From Streptomyces sp. ISL-100 (GTDB lineage Bacteria; Actinomycetota; Actinomycetes; Streptomycetales; Streptomycetaceae): 41,439 nucleotides of DNA. Of the stretch, positions 1 through 8,347 are shown piece after piece; the first letter of the stretch is position 1, and each line of letters begins with the position of its first letter. The stretch lies in assembly GCF_018614615.1 (NCBI RefSeq), contig NZ_JAGGOK010000022.1, positions 1 to 41,439 of the forward strand, written 5' to 3'. The notes beneath the pieces are model-generated. The model searched no databases. It saw only the letters and a list, made by a program, of their open reading frames with translations, and was not told where the DNA came from. Made by a program: the position numbers and the translations under genes.

Positions 1-16
1 GTTCGTGGCCAACGCA

Positions 17-166
17 CTAGACGCTGATGAGGAAAGCCCGGACCGCGGTGGCGAACGCGTCGGGGATGGCGGTGTAGATGAGGTGGTGGGAGTCCAACTC
101 GGCTGACACGGTGTTGGCGCGACGCTCGACCATGGCATGGACCTGTTCGGGCGGCGCTCTGTTTCA
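17..166 (-). pseudogene. C-terminal remnant of an alpha/beta hydrolase
   Basis: On the minus strand an open frame of about 48 codons ends at a TAG at 17-19 and is preceded directly by an in-frame TGA near 166. It ends in SHHLIYTAIPDAFATAV followed by RAFLISV. This resembles the end of alpha/beta hydrolases, where the catalytic histidine sits in a short SH motif before a final helix (seen in sequence plus family knowledge). No nucleophile elbow, oxyanion region or start codon remains, so only the last strand and helix survive. The frame does not run off the window, so the loss is real and not an edge effect. The exact enzyme cannot be named from this fragment. Confidence 0.5.
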
Positions 167-346
167 CCCGACCACAGGTGTGACCGCGTGGATCCACCGT
201 CCACTCAACGCACATTGGTCGTGTCTTGTCTGTGCCTTGGACGTCCGCTGCACGGGCGCTAACCAGCGGAAAGCGAGTCTGGAGTCACTCCCCACCGCAC
301 AACACGCGGCGGGAGAAGGACCCACCTCCAACCGCAGGAGACAACG

Positions 347-847
347 ATGACCCGTCGTTCCATAACCAAGCGCGCAGTCATCGTCACCGCCACCGCCTTC
401 GTCGCCGTCGGCACCGTCAGCGCCGGAGTCGGCCTGGCCGGCCAGGAGTCCTCGAAGGAGACGAGCAAGAAGCAGGTCGCCGCGCTCTTCGACACCTGGA
501 ACGCCGCGCTCCAGACCGGTGACCCGGACAAGGTGGCCGACCTGTATGAGAAGAACGCGGTCCTCCTGCCCACTGTCTCCAACAAGGTCCGCACCGACCG
601 GGCCGAGATCGTCGACTACTTCGACCACTTCCTGCAGAACAAGCCGGTCGGCAAGAAGATCCAGACGATCGTCGACATCCTGGACAGCGACTCCGCGATC
701 GACACCGGCGTGTACGAGTTCACGCTCACGGACCCCGGCACCGGCGAGAAGCGCGTCGTGGAAGCCCGCTACACATACGTCTACGAGAAGACCGACGACA
801 AGTGGCTGATCGTCAACCACCACTCCTCGGCGATGCCCGAGGGCTGA
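347..847 (+). CDS. secreted SgcJ/EcaC-like (SnoaL/DUF4440 fold) protein
   Basis: 166 residues. The first ~32 residues form a signal peptide: basic MTRRSITKRA, then a hydrophobic stretch to about residue 31 (AGVGLAG). The rest matches the SgcJ/EcaC branch of the NTF2-like superfamily: a helix with FDTWNAALQTGDPDKVADLY, the strand KNAVLLP, and the closing strands YTYVYEKTDDKWLIVNHHSS. Members are small cone-shaped barrels, and many bind ligands without a proven reaction. A clear GGAG lies 8 bases before the ATG. The next gene is convergent and only 3 bases away, so this gene is monocistronic. Export is inferred from the signal peptide. The substrate is unknown. Confidence 0.85.
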   Translation: MTRRSITKRAVIVTATAFVAVGTVSAGVGLAGQESSKETSKKQVAALFDTWNAALQTGDPDKVADLYEKNAVLLPTVSNKVRTDRAEIVDYFDHFLQNKPVGKKIQTIVDILDSDSAIDTGVYEFTLTDPGTGEKRVVEARYTYVYEKTDDKWLIVNHHSSAMPEG

Positions 848-850
848 GCC

Positions 851-2224
851 TCAGCCTCCGCTCCTGGCCGCCGCCCGAAGTCGGATTTCCACCCACAGTC
901 CGCCGCCGGGAGCGTCCCGCAGTGTCACGATCCCGCCGTCGTCCGTCACCAGCTGCTTGACGATGGCGAGGCCGAGTCCGGAGCCGGACCGTCCGGTCAG
1001 GCCCTGGCCGCGCCAGAAACGGTCGAAGGCACGGGACTTCTCGGCGTCCGACATTCCCGGGCCCTCGTCCAGCACCGACAGCAGTACCGCGTCGCCCCGG
1101 GACTCCGTCCGGACGGTGATGGTCCCGCCGTCCGGTGACACCTCCAGGGCATTCGACAGGACGTTGTCCAGCACTTGGTCCAGATGACCGGGGCTGGTCA
1201 GCACCAGCAGCCAGCCGTCGGCGCTCCACCTGAGCGCGACAGTGACTCCGCGCTCCTCGGCGGCCGGCCTCCACACCGTCAGACGCTCGGCCACGATGTC
1301 CGCGAGCGACAGCGGCTCCGTAGCCGTCACCTTCGCCTCGGCACGCGCCAGCACCAGCAGGCCACTGACCAGCCGACTCATCCGGACCACCTCGGCCGTC
1401 GCCTGCTCCACGTCCTCGCGTACGAACTCCTCGTCCACCCCGTCCGCGATGTTGTCCAGCGACAGACGCAACGCCGTGAGCGGCGTGCGGAGTTGGTGGG
1501 ACGCGTCCGCCACGAAGATCCGCTGCGAGGCGACCAGCGTGTCCAGGCGTTCCGCGCCTTGGTTGAGGGTGCGTGCCAGGGTCTGAGTTTCCGGCGGGCC
1601 CGTCACCGGGGAGCGTGCGGTGAGGTCGCCATCGCTGAACTTGCTGGCCATAGCGTTGAGTTGACGCAGGGGAGCGGTGATCCGGCGGGCGGCGAACGCG
1701 CCGATCACCGCGGCCGCCGCCAGCACGAGCACCGCCAAGCCCGCCCGGAAACCCCAGATCTGCCACAGCCTGGACGTCATGTCCGAGGTCTCGTACACAA
1801 TCCGTACGGCACCGATGACCGAGCCCTGGCCGGACTCCCCGTGCACCGGAACGGTGACCACCAAGTGCCTGCCCCAGATGAAATCGGAGCCCCAGTCCTT
1901 CGTGGGCTGGTCGTCTTTCATGGTGCGGGCCAGGTCCGTGTCCTTCGCGGGCGCGGGCAGGTCCGGCTCGCAGGTTCCCACGGGGGTCACCTGGACCTTG
2001 CCGGGCGTCTGTCCGCCGTATGCCTTGGCCACCTTCTCCAGAGCGTCGCACGAGGTGCTCTCGCCGTTGCCCAGCAGCAACGCCATGGTCTTGGCCTCGC
2101 GCTGCACGGACTGCAGGGTGTCGTCCCGCAGCTGGCTGGTGAGGGTGAAGGCCACCGGCACCGTGAACAGGAAGATGGCGACTGCGACGAGCAGGATGTA
2201 GCTGCGGATGAGCTGGCGGTTCAT
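851..2224 (-). CDS. two-component sensor histidine kinase
   Basis: 457 residues. A transmembrane helix at about 7-29 and another at about 158-180 flank an extracellular sensor region of about 125 residues containing two cysteines (59 and 85). A HAMP linker (about 181-232) follows, then a HisKA domain with phospho-accepting His243 in FVADASHQLRTPLTAL, and an HATPase domain with N, G1 (DEGPGMSD) and G2 (GSGLGLAIVKQL) boxes near the end. The start ATG overlaps the stop of the upstream regulator gene by four bases (ATGA), so the pair is translationally coupled. The signal is unknown; a disulfide in the sensor loop is possible. The family is secure, the stimulus is not. Confidence 0.93.
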   Translation of the reverse strand: MNRQLIRSYILLVAVAIFLFTVPVAFTLTSQLRDDTLQSVQREAKTMALLLGNGESTSCDALEKVAKAYGGQTPGKVQVTPVGTCEPDLPAPAKDTDLARTMKDDQPTKDWGSDFIWGRHLVVTVPVHGESGQGSVIGAVRIVYETSDMTSRLWQIWGFRAGLAVLVLAAAAVIGAFAARRITAPLRQLNAMASKFSDGDLTARSPVTGPPETQTLARTLNQGAERLDTLVASQRIFVADASHQLRTPLTALRLSLDNIADGVDEEFVREDVEQATAEVVRMSRLVSGLLVLARAEAKVTATEPLSLADIVAERLTVWRPAAEERGVTVALRWSADGWLLVLTSPGHLDQVLDNVLSNALEVSPDGGTITVRTESRGDAVLLSVLDEGPGMSDAEKSRAFDRFWRGQGLTGRSGSGLGLAIVKQLVTDDGGIVTLRDAPGGGLWVEIRLRAAARSGG

Positions 2225-2916
2225 GAGGCGCCGTTACCGCCGTCGCCGTCCTTGACGATCTCCAGGCGGAAGCCGACCCCGCGCACCGCCTCGATCGTGA
2301 GCGCGCCGTTCAGCTTCCGCCGCAGCGCCGCCACGTGCACGTCCAGCGTCTTGGTCGGCCCGAACCAGTTCGCGTCCCACACCGCCTCCATGATCTGCTC
2401 GCGCGACATCAGCGCTCCCGGTTCCTCAGTGAGGAAGGCCAGCAGGTCGTACTCCTTGGGCGCCAGGGCGACCTCCTTGCCGTCCAGGCGGACGCGCGCT
2501 GCCTTGCGGTCGACAGTGAGGCGGGTGCCATAGCGGTCCGGCTCGTTCTGCGACGAGGTACGCGGCTGCATGCGCCGCATCACCGCTCGTATCCGCGCGA
2601 TGACCTCCCGGACACCGAACGGCTTGGACACGTAGTCGTCGGCACCCAGCTCCAGGCCCACGACCCGGTCCGTCTCGTCGCTGCGCGCGCTGATCACAAT
2701 GATCGGCACGTCACCGCGCCGGCGCAGCGCCCGACAGACGTCGAGACCATCGGTGTCCGGCAGACCCAGATCGAGGAGCACGACGTCGTAGGGCTCGGGG
2801 TGAGCCAGCGCGGCCGCGCCTGTGGAGACCCAGTCGACCTCGAAGCCGTAGCGGATCAAGCCTCGGCGCAGAGACTGGGCGACCGGCTCATCGTCTTCCA
2901 CAAGAAGTACGTGCAC
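2221..2916 (-). CDS. OmpR/PhoB-family response regulator
   Basis: 231 residues from a GTG start at 2916. The frame stays open upstream, but homology begins exactly at VHVLLVEDDEPV. The receiver domain carries the acidic pair E7-D8-D9, phospho-acceptor Asp49 in VVLLDLGLPD, and the conserved Lys in DDYVSKPFG. The C-terminal half is a winged-helix DNA-binding domain (LAPKEYDLLAFL, SREQIMEAVW, DVHVAALRRKL, VRGVGFRL). It is the partner of the kinase that follows by a four-base overlap. Targets are not identifiable here; the neighbouring VanW protein and secreted protein are candidates by position only. Confidence 0.93.
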   Translation of the reverse strand: MHVLLVEDDEPVAQSLRRGLIRYGFEVDWVSTGAAALAHPEPYDVVLLDLGLPDTDGLDVCRALRRRGDVPIIVISARSDETDRVVGLELGADDYVSKPFGVREVIARIRAVMRRMQPRTSSQNEPDRYGTRLTVDRKAARVRLDGKEVALAPKEYDLLAFLTEEPGALMSREQIMEAVWDANWFGPTKTLDVHVAALRRKLNGALTIEAVRGVGFRLEIVKDGDGGNGAS

Positions 2917-3019
2917 AGGCCAAACCCTAGTGCTTGCCCCTGATTCATAGCCCTCACCTGTGCCGCTTGGCCTTTTTCCTGAAGGCCGTGGGAGGGGCAT
3001 GCGCTGAACCGGGTGACGG

Positions 3020-3574
3020 ATGCCGCGATTGCCTGATGAGGTTGCCCACGTACTGGACGTAGTTTTGAGCTTCGTGGGTGGCCCGGCGGATCGCCCGCTC
3101 GGTTCGCAGATACGGCACCTCCGAATACAGAAGCGCTGTGCGTGCGGCTGCGGATCGACGTACTTCAATGTCGATGGCGGCGCCGCTGCCCCTGCACCCA
3201 CCCCGACGGGCACGCAGGTGGTGGCCGACTGTGAGTTGTACGGCGCGAACGAAGAGACCACCGGCCAGGTCCAGGTGTTCGTTGAGGACGGATATCTGGC
3301 ATCGCTTGAGGTCTGCTCGTGGAACGAAAGCTTCACGCTGGCCGACGCGCACCGAATCTTGTGCCCATGCACCGGCAGAGTACGGCCAGGAAGGCGGCGT
3401 GCCCGCCGCGGCGGGCCATCAGTGCCTCGGCACGCTGCCCTGCGGCGGCGGGAAGACGGCGCTCGAAGCGTCCGGTGCCCAGGCGCTCACCGAGCATGCG
3501 TCCGGTGCGGTGGGCGAGGAAGTCGCCTGCCACGACGGCGCAGGCGGCGGTCGCGATCAGCATGGGAAGGCTGA
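3020..3574 (+). pseudogene. conserved hypothetical protein with replaced C-terminus
   Basis: The first ~115 codons from the ATG at 3020 look like a genuine Streptomyces conserved hypothetical: a run LGSQIRHLRIQKRCACGCGS with a CxCGC cluster, then VQVFVEDGYLASLEVCSW. This matches small proteins I recall as having an RCxCGC motif and a GYLxxLEVYSW ending, with no known function. From about 3363 the frame runs into arginine-rich sequence that is simply antisense to the DedA remnant on the other strand. The native end was therefore probably lost when the two genes were fused tail to tail, and translation would stop only at 3572-3574. It lies 103 bases from the response regulator start, in divergent orientation. 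Confidence 0.5.
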
Positions 3575-3848
3575 GCTGTCCGGTGCATGCCAGGGCGTCG
3601 GCGGTGAGCAGCAGCGTGAGGGTGGGGATGAACGCCCCGATCAGCAGGGCCGATTCGGCCAGGACGGCCGCGGCCACGATGGCGTAGGCGCCGGCGCTGG
3701 CAGCTGGCCAGGACGTTAGTCCGGTGCCGGCGGGCCTGCCGGAGACGATCACGTCGTAGCGGCGGTCGGTGTCCAGCTCCTCGACTCGCTGGGTGTGGAT
3801 ACGGACCTGCTCGCCGTGCTCCGCCAGCTTCGGCGCTGATCGCGGCAT
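3333..3848 (-). pseudogene. truncated DedA-family membrane protein
   Basis: The middle of this frame is clearly DedA/VTT family: AYAIVAAAVLAESALLIGAF, PTLTLLLTADALACTGQL, and VAGDFLAHRTGRMLGERLG. DedA proteins are polytopic membrane proteins of about 200-220 residues implicated in undecaprenyl phosphate or lipid translocation. Here the C-terminal half is missing: homology ends at about FLAVLCR (position ~3378), followed by 13 unrelated residues. The N-terminal ~50 residues (HTQRVEELDTDRRYDVIVSG and onward) do not look like DedA either and may be an upstream fusion. Two truncations make it non-functional as a translocase. The junction with the opposite-strand hypothetical is at roughly 3360-3378. 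Confidence 0.65.
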
Positions 3849-3852
3849 GAGG

Positions 3853-5556
3853 TCAGTTACAGGTCACCTTGTCACGGGGGGTGTAGTGCGTACGGAACGG
3901 CTCACGCATCACTTCCCGGCCGTCCTGGTAGAAGACCCGCTCCACGGTGACGTCGAACCCTTCGAGCGGGGTCTGGGGCTCGCACTCATCCTTGGCCCCC
4001 GCCCTCTCCCCCGGCTGCCGCACATTGGTGCGCGGCCCCTTGGCCGCCTTCACCTGGTCGTACTTCTTGGTGCCGAGGAAGGTGACGGTCACAGAGCTGT
4101 CGGTGGCCTGCGCCTGGATGTATATGGCCTTGCCGGAGTCGTTGTTGAACCTCAGGTCGAGGCTGCCCCAGGCGACCGTCGCCTCACGGCCCTCCGGGTA
4201 GCGCTCTATGTAGAAGGAGTGGGCGCCGTACTCCACGGGCTTCACCCCGGCGAAGAACATCGCGTTGAAGACGGCGGTGGCCACCGTGGACACCCCGCCG
4301 CCGGCTGCCTTGGTGTACCGGTCGTTGAGGATGATGGTGCCGTCGACGAACCCGTTTTCCTTGGTGCGCTCGCCGACCGTCCGGTTGAAGCTCCAGGTCT
4401 CGTTCGGCATCACGAGGGAGCCGTTGATGAGTTCCGCGGCCCGGCCGATGTTCTTCTTGCGGTATTCGGTCGGCGGGAAGTCGACGGTGAAGGAGGACAG
4501 CTTCTCCGTCAGCCCCAGCTGCGCGGCGTTCTCACGGGTGACCTTCGGCTGAGTCTTCTCCGTGGCCACTTCTCCCGTGCGGGCGGCCGGACCGGATTGG
4601 GTGAGCAGCGGCATCACGGCCTTGCCCAGCGCCTCGTCCGTGACCTCCTGGCCGACCTTGCCGTCGGTTTCCGCCACGACCCGGTCACCGTCCAGCCTCA
4701 GCTCGGCGTTCTCGGCGGGGCCGGTGATGCCGGCGAGGGGACGGGCGACCTCGGGGGCGGCGCGCAGGCCCTTGCTGTCGAGCTTCGGTGTCAGCTTGCC
4801 GGACGGGTCCGGGTGCGTCTTCAGGTGAGCGCCGAGGACGACCGGGCTGATGGTGATCCGCTCGCCGCCCATGGTGAGCGTGACCGGCGCCGACATGGCA
4901 GGGCCGGCGAACTCGCGCATCGCCCGCCGGGTCTCCTCCGCGGTGACCTTCGGCTTGGTCTCGCGCGTGGGCAGGACCGTGGTGGCACCGGCCTTGCCGT
5001 CGGCGAAGGCGGTACGCAGGGTGCCGACCGCGGCGTCCACGTTCAGGGCGTATCCGCTGCGCGGCATGGCCTCCTTCGGCCTGCCCTTGTCGAAGGTGAC
5101 GGCGCCGTCGCGCACCGTTTGGTCGTACGTCTTCGCCAGCTTTTCCAGCGCGGCGCGGGTCCTGCCTTCGTCGGCACGGACCACCGGCTCCACGTCACCG
5201 CCCGAGCGGAAGAACCCGCCGATCACAGTGACCGGATCCGCGCCGGTGTGCAGCGCCCGGTCGACGGTCCGCCGGGTATCGAACGTCAGTCCGGCCTGTC
5301 GCGGATCAATCTTGCCGCTGCGGTCGCCGATCTTCACGATCAGCTCCCGGGAGGCGATGGCCGACAGGTGCTTTTCCAGCCTTTGTGTGGCCTCCTCCCG
5401 GCTCAGACCCCCGATGTCCAGGCCCCACACGGTCGTACCCGCGTCGGTCTCACCGCCCGTGAGCAGCAGCCCGGCGAGATACAGCCCGCCGACGCCCACG
5501 GCGAGCGCACCACCTGCCAGAGCGGCGGACGGGGCGGGGGCTATTCGGCGGCGCAT
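3853..5556 (-). CDS. VanW-family protein with peptidoglycan-binding-like domains
   Basis: 567 residues from the ATG at 5556, chosen because AGGAAG lies four bases upstream; an ATG 11 codons further out has a poorer site. An N-terminal membrane anchor (about 8-32, AALAGGALAVGVGGLYLAGL) is followed by a long extracellular part with repeats of the PG_binding_4 type (GLDIGGLSREEATQRLEKHL; VTAEETRRAMREFAG; VTDEALGKAVMPLL). A VanW domain then runs from about 355 to 510, with FPPTEYRKKNIGRAAELING, the ETWSFNRTVGERT segment and GGGVSTVATAVFNAMFFAG. The last part has two cysteines. VanW proteins occur next to glycopeptide-resistance genes, but their activity is unproven. Its role is probably at the cell wall. 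It starts opposite a transposase scrap, and no operon partner is evident. Confidence 0.88.
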   Translation of the reverse strand: MRRRIAPAPSAALAGGALAVGVGGLYLAGLLLTGGETDAGTTVWGLDIGGLSREEATQRLEKHLSAIASRELIVKIGDRSGKIDPRQAGLTFDTRRTVDRALHTGADPVTVIGGFFRSGGDVEPVVRADEGRTRAALEKLAKTYDQTVRDGAVTFDKGRPKEAMPRSGYALNVDAAVGTLRTAFADGKAGATTVLPTRETKPKVTAEETRRAMREFAGPAMSAPVTLTMGGERITISPVVLGAHLKTHPDPSGKLTPKLDSKGLRAAPEVARPLAGITGPAENAELRLDGDRVVAETDGKVGQEVTDEALGKAVMPLLTQSGPAARTGEVATEKTQPKVTRENAAQLGLTEKLSSFTVDFPPTEYRKKNIGRAAELINGSLVMPNETWSFNRTVGERTKENGFVDGTIILNDRYTKAAGGGVSTVATAVFNAMFFAGVKPVEYGAHSFYIERYPEGREATVAWGSLDLRFNNDSGKAIYIQAQATDSSVTVTFLGTKKYDQVKAAKGPRTNVRQPGERAGAKDECEPQTPLEGFDVTVERVFYQDGREVMREPFRTHYTPRDKVTCN

Positions 5557-5734
5557 GGGGCTTCCTGGAGTCCGTGGGCGTGACCGCACCGGTGAAAAGA
5601 TGCGCGGGGCAAGGCCATCCAGTTACCCATGGCGACCGATAAATGTATATGTCCCAGGTCACGCCGAACGCGCCAGGCGACCCCGAACCCCCGCCAGCCT
5701 GCGACGTCGATCGCCACGCAGCCGCCCTGCGTCG

Positions 5735-5880
5735 ACAGTCACCATCGCCGCTAAATTTCTTGAGGCGGTTGATTCCGCACTCGACGGCATGGCGTGCGCG
5801 GTAGTCGGTCGCCACGGGAGCCGAGCTTGGCCCGGTTGCCGGCCCGGTCGGCAGGGATGGGGATCGTGGCGCCTCGTCGC
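5735..5880 (-). pseudogene. IS5-type transposase C-terminal scrap
   Basis: The minus strand reads ATDYRARHAVECGINRLKKF, which closely matches the motif around the last catalytic Glu of IS5/IS1182-like DDE transposases (usually YKxRHxVERxxNRLKxxR). Upstream and downstream codons lose homology within about 20-30 residues. No terminal inverted repeats or complete element are present. The remainder of 5557-5936 shows no gene. This is a decayed insertion sequence between the VanW gene and the next hypothetical. Confidence 0.55.
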
Positions 5881-5936
5881 CGCCCTTCTGTGCCTGGGGA
5901 CGCCTGAGGGGCATCCGCGAGCACATCGCCGACTGA

Positions 5937-6710
5937 CTACGGCAGGAGCTGCTCGGTCCAGATGCATTTGCCGTTGGAGGTGTAGCGGGTTCCCAGATAG
6001 CCCTGGACCCCCCGGAGCTTGTCCCGGACATTCCGCAGTCGGTCGCTGGGCAGGCGCCCGCCCCACGCGTCCATCTCCTGTCGCAGCGTGGTGTGCTCCT
6101 GCTCCTCGCGGGCCTGGCGCTCGGCCTCAGCATGCTCCTCGGGGGTGGGGCCCGGGGGCTGCTTGCGCGCGAACTCGTGCCAATAGGCGGCGGTTTGGCT
6201 GGTTTCCTTGACCACGCGGTCCGGGGCCGGCGGGCTCGGCCAGAATCGCAGCAGATACTCATCCAGCACGAGTTCGCCCGCGTCGCGTACCGCATTGTGC
6301 GTCTCGTCCATACCTCGGCAGTGGTAACGGACCCGGTACGAGCTCTCGGAGAGGGGGAGCGGATACCAGAGGTAGTCCCACTCCACGAGATAGGTCTTGT
6401 CCGATACGGGTCGGAACGACACCTCGACGATGTCCTCCCAGGCGTCGGCGTCCAGGGGCGGTTCCGTCTCGTGCAGGTCGACGGTGAACGGGACGGAGCC
6501 GGTGTGCATTCCAGTCAGCAGAAAGAGATGGCCTGGCACCGCCCCGCCGCACAGCCCGGCCCGCTGCCCGGCGAAAGAATCTCCGAGGGAGTGGCCGTCG
6601 TCGCTGCAGACATAGATCTGCCCCGTAGGCCACGTGCACTTCGCCGCTGAAGAGTGTTCGCATAGATCAAGCGTGCCGCACGGCAAGGCACTAACATCCG
6701 GCGGGCTCAC
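5937..6710 (-). CDS. conserved hypothetical protein
   Basis: 257 residues from a GTG at 6710; an N-terminal start cannot be fixed because no strong ribosome site is visible. There are no membrane segments. An N-terminal beta-rich half (CTWPTGQIYVCSDDG, FLLTGMHTGSVPFTVDLH, DAWEDIVEVSFRP, SSYRVRYHCRGMDE) resembles a family of Streptomyces hypotheticals that I recognise but that has no assigned function. A charged helix (PTPEEHAEAERQAREEQEHT) and a C-terminal segment follow. The C-terminal segment (from about RLRNVRDKLRG onward) may be less native, since the family core seems to end earlier. The gene stands alone on this strand, between the transposase scrap and the diaminopropionate cluster. 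No function is proposed. Confidence 0.6.
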   Translation of the reverse strand: MSPPDVSALPCGTLDLCEHSSAAKCTWPTGQIYVCSDDGHSLGDSFAGQRAGLCGGAVPGHLFLLTGMHTGSVPFTVDLHETEPPLDADAWEDIVEVSFRPVSDKTYLVEWDYLWYPLPLSESSYRVRYHCRGMDETHNAVRDAGELVLDEYLLRFWPSPPAPDRVVKETSQTAAYWHEFARKQPPGPTPEEHAEAERQAREEQEHTTLRQEMDAWGGRLPSDRLRNVRDKLRGVQGYLGTRYTSNGKCIWTEQLLP

Positions 6711-7046
6711 GTCAGTTCGTGCGGGCCTCCCGCCCGGGGCGGGGCCTCAGCGCGACGGGGCGCGGCGCCGCCCTACCTCGTACCCACAGTCGAAGGTGCC
6801 ACTGATGAGTGATGAGTTTCCGCTCTCGTCCGTCAACGCCACGACAGCAATGGCCACTTGCCCGTTCTGTGCCACTCGCCAAGACCAAGATCCGGACCAT
6901 ACGCGGACCACTGTCCCGCTGGTCATCGCCATGAGCCGTAAACACGCAGGTCGGCCGACATGAGGCGCGTGTACCACCAGCAGACGAAAAACCTCCTGGT
7001 GAGCCACTCCCCGAAGAAGCTCGGCTTGTTCTGAGGCGGCGGCGGA
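6711..7046 (-). other. gene-poor stretch, one doubtful 59-codon frame
   Basis: Between the hypothetical protein start and the terminator at 7047 there is no convincing gene. A minus-strand frame at 6747-6926 (MTSGTVVRVWSGSWSW, then QVAIAVVALTDESGNSSLIS) has a protein-like feel but mixed third-position bases and no ribosome site, so I do not call it a gene. Base composition is slightly less GC-rich than in the flanking genes. Confidence 0.3.
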
Positions 7047-7088
7047 GAAGGGCGCCTGACTTGGGCCGATGCCGGTCTGGCGCCCTTC
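7047..7088 (-). terminator. hairpin at end of the diaminopropionate/NRPS operon
   Basis: A perfect 10-base inverted repeat, GAAGGGCGCC at 7047-7056 and GGCGCCCTTC at 7079-7088, encloses 22 bases. It lies about 107 bases beyond the last stop codon (7196) of the minus-strand operon. There is no clear T tract, as is common for Streptomyces terminators. The position and perfect stem support termination. Confidence 0.6.
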
Positions 7089-7195
7089 GCGCCCCAGCTC
7101 TGACCTGGCGGAACAGCACCTCAAGGCTCTGCACGGCGCCGCGGGCGCCACCGGTCACGGTTCCGGGTTGCCGGCCAGGCGGCTGCGGCGCCCCG

Positions 7196-8197
7196 TCAGC
7201 GGGGGTGGGTGTCGGCAGCCCGGGAACCGACCGGCGGCTCGTCGGAGTCGAGCATGTCCTCGCCGTAGAGGGCCTGCAGCCAATTGGTCTGGTAGATGGT
7301 GTCGAGGTATCGCTCCCCGAGGTCCGGGGCGATGGCCACCGCGGTGAGGTCACGGGTGTCGTGCTGGTCCAGCCACCCCATCGCGCCGCTGACCACCGTG
7401 CCGGTGGAGCCGCCGAACAGGAATCCGCGTCTGGCCAGACGGCGGCAGGCACGGATGGTGTTCGCCTCTTCGACGTGGATGACCTCGTCCACGTAGGCCT
7501 CGTCGAGCAGCGGTGGACGCATACTCATGCCCAGTCCGGGGATCATCCGGCGGCCGGGGGGACCGCCGAAGGACACCGAGCCGGCACTGTCGAGTGCGAC
7601 GATCCGCACCGGACGGTGCCACTCCCGGAAATAACGAGCGCAGCCCATCAGGGTGCCCGTGGTTCCGGCCCCGACGAACAGCACGTCCAGACGTGGGAAA
7701 TCGCGAGCGATCTCCGGCGCCGTCCTGCGGTAGTGCGCCTTCCAGTTGCTCGGATTGGTGTACTGGCTGAGCCACACGTACCGCTCGTCGGAGTCGCACA
7801 GCGCGCGGACGTAGTCGATCCGCGCGCCGAGGAAGCCGCCGTGGGGGTTCTGAGTGGCGATGACGTGCACCTGGCTGCCCAGCGCTTCCATCATCAGCCT
7901 CGTCGTCAGGTTGCAGCGGGAGTCCGTCACGCACAGAAACCGGTAGCCCTTGCTCGCGGCGATCACGCTCAGCGCCACGCCCAGGTTCCCGGACGAAGAT
8001 TCGACGATGATGGAATCGGGCGTCAGGACGCCGTCCCGTTCGGCGGTCTCGACCATCTCGATCGCGGTCTTCAGTTTAATCGAGCCGGCGAAGTTGAAGC
8101 CCTCACACTTCAGGAAGAGCGAGGGCCCGAAGATCGGCTGGAGGTCGACGTAGAGGTCCTCTTCATTGAAGGCCTGGGGAACGGATATGACTGGCAC
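7196..8197 (-). CDS. sbnA: SbnA-like N-(2-amino-2-carboxyethyl)-L-glutamate synthase
   Basis: 333 residues. The start is the GTG at 8197, preceded by a near-perfect AGGAGG five bases away. A longer in-frame ATG at 8299 also has a ribosome site but would add 34 residues of non-homologous sequence. The protein is a fold-type II PLP enzyme of the cysteine synthase family: PLP lysine Lys41 in NFAGSIKLKTA, the asparagine loop SSSGNLGVALS, the phosphate-binding glycine loop GAGTTGTLMG, and the C-terminal FGGSTGTVVSGA. In the SbnA/SbnB pathway, SbnA replaces the phosphate of O-phosphoserine with the amino group of glutamate, and SbnB then releases Dap. The pairing with sbnB directly upstream supports this assignment over ordinary cysteine synthase. 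It is the last gene of the cluster. Confidence 0.88.
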   Translation of the reverse strand: MPVISVPQAFNEEDLYVDLQPIFGPSLFLKCEGFNFAGSIKLKTAIEMVETAERDGVLTPDSIIVESSSGNLGVALSVIAASKGYRFLCVTDSRCNLTTRLMMEALGSQVHVIATQNPHGGFLGARIDYVRALCDSDERYVWLSQYTNPSNWKAHYRRTAPEIARDFPRLDVLFVGAGTTGTLMGCARYFREWHRPVRIVALDSAGSVSFGGPPGRRMIPGLGMSMRPPLLDEAYVDEVIHVEEANTIRACRRLARRGFLFGGSTGTVVSGAMGWLDQHDTRDLTAVAIAPDLGERYLDTIYQTNWLQALYGEDMLDSDEPPVGSRAADTHPR

Positions 8198-8299
8198 GAT
8201 GGCCTCCTGATCTGCGGCGGAGCAGTCTCGGACGTCTGTTGGTGGTGGCAGTCCTGCGGCTCCGTGAATAGACGGGCCTGTCGGGGCCCAGTGGTTCAT
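8198..8299 (-). other. possible leader frame ahead of sbnA
   Basis: An ATG at 8299 with AGGA six bases upstream opens a frame of 34 codons (MNHWAPTGPSIHGAAG at the start) that runs directly, in frame, into sbnA. It is not homologous to SbnA proteins. It could be a genuine N-terminal extension, a translated leader that couples sbnA to sbnB, or chance. The ribosome site immediately before the GTG at 8197 argues that most translation starts there. Confidence 0.3.
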
Positions 8300-8347
8300 G
8301 GGATTCCTCGCGGGGCGCCGGAGCGCGAAGAAGCGGCGCTCGGCTGC

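Noticed and set aside
813..2051. 412-codon open frame on the minus strand
   Set aside because: It is in another frame of the same strand as the histidine kinase, which has all its motifs; the alternative is Arg/Gly-rich.
3769..5583. 604-codon open frame on the plus strand
   Set aside because: It mirrors the VanW gene, has no ribosome site and no recognisable domain, and its composition is that of a shadow frame.
6747..6926. 59-codon minus-strand frame with a beta-rich translation
   Set aside because: The translation looks plausible, but third positions are mixed and there is no ribosome site; mentioned only as doubtful.
7196..8197. Cysteine synthase as the function of the PLP enzyme
   Set aside because: The adjacent sbnB and synthetase genes, and the SbnA-like N-terminus, favour the Dap pathway.
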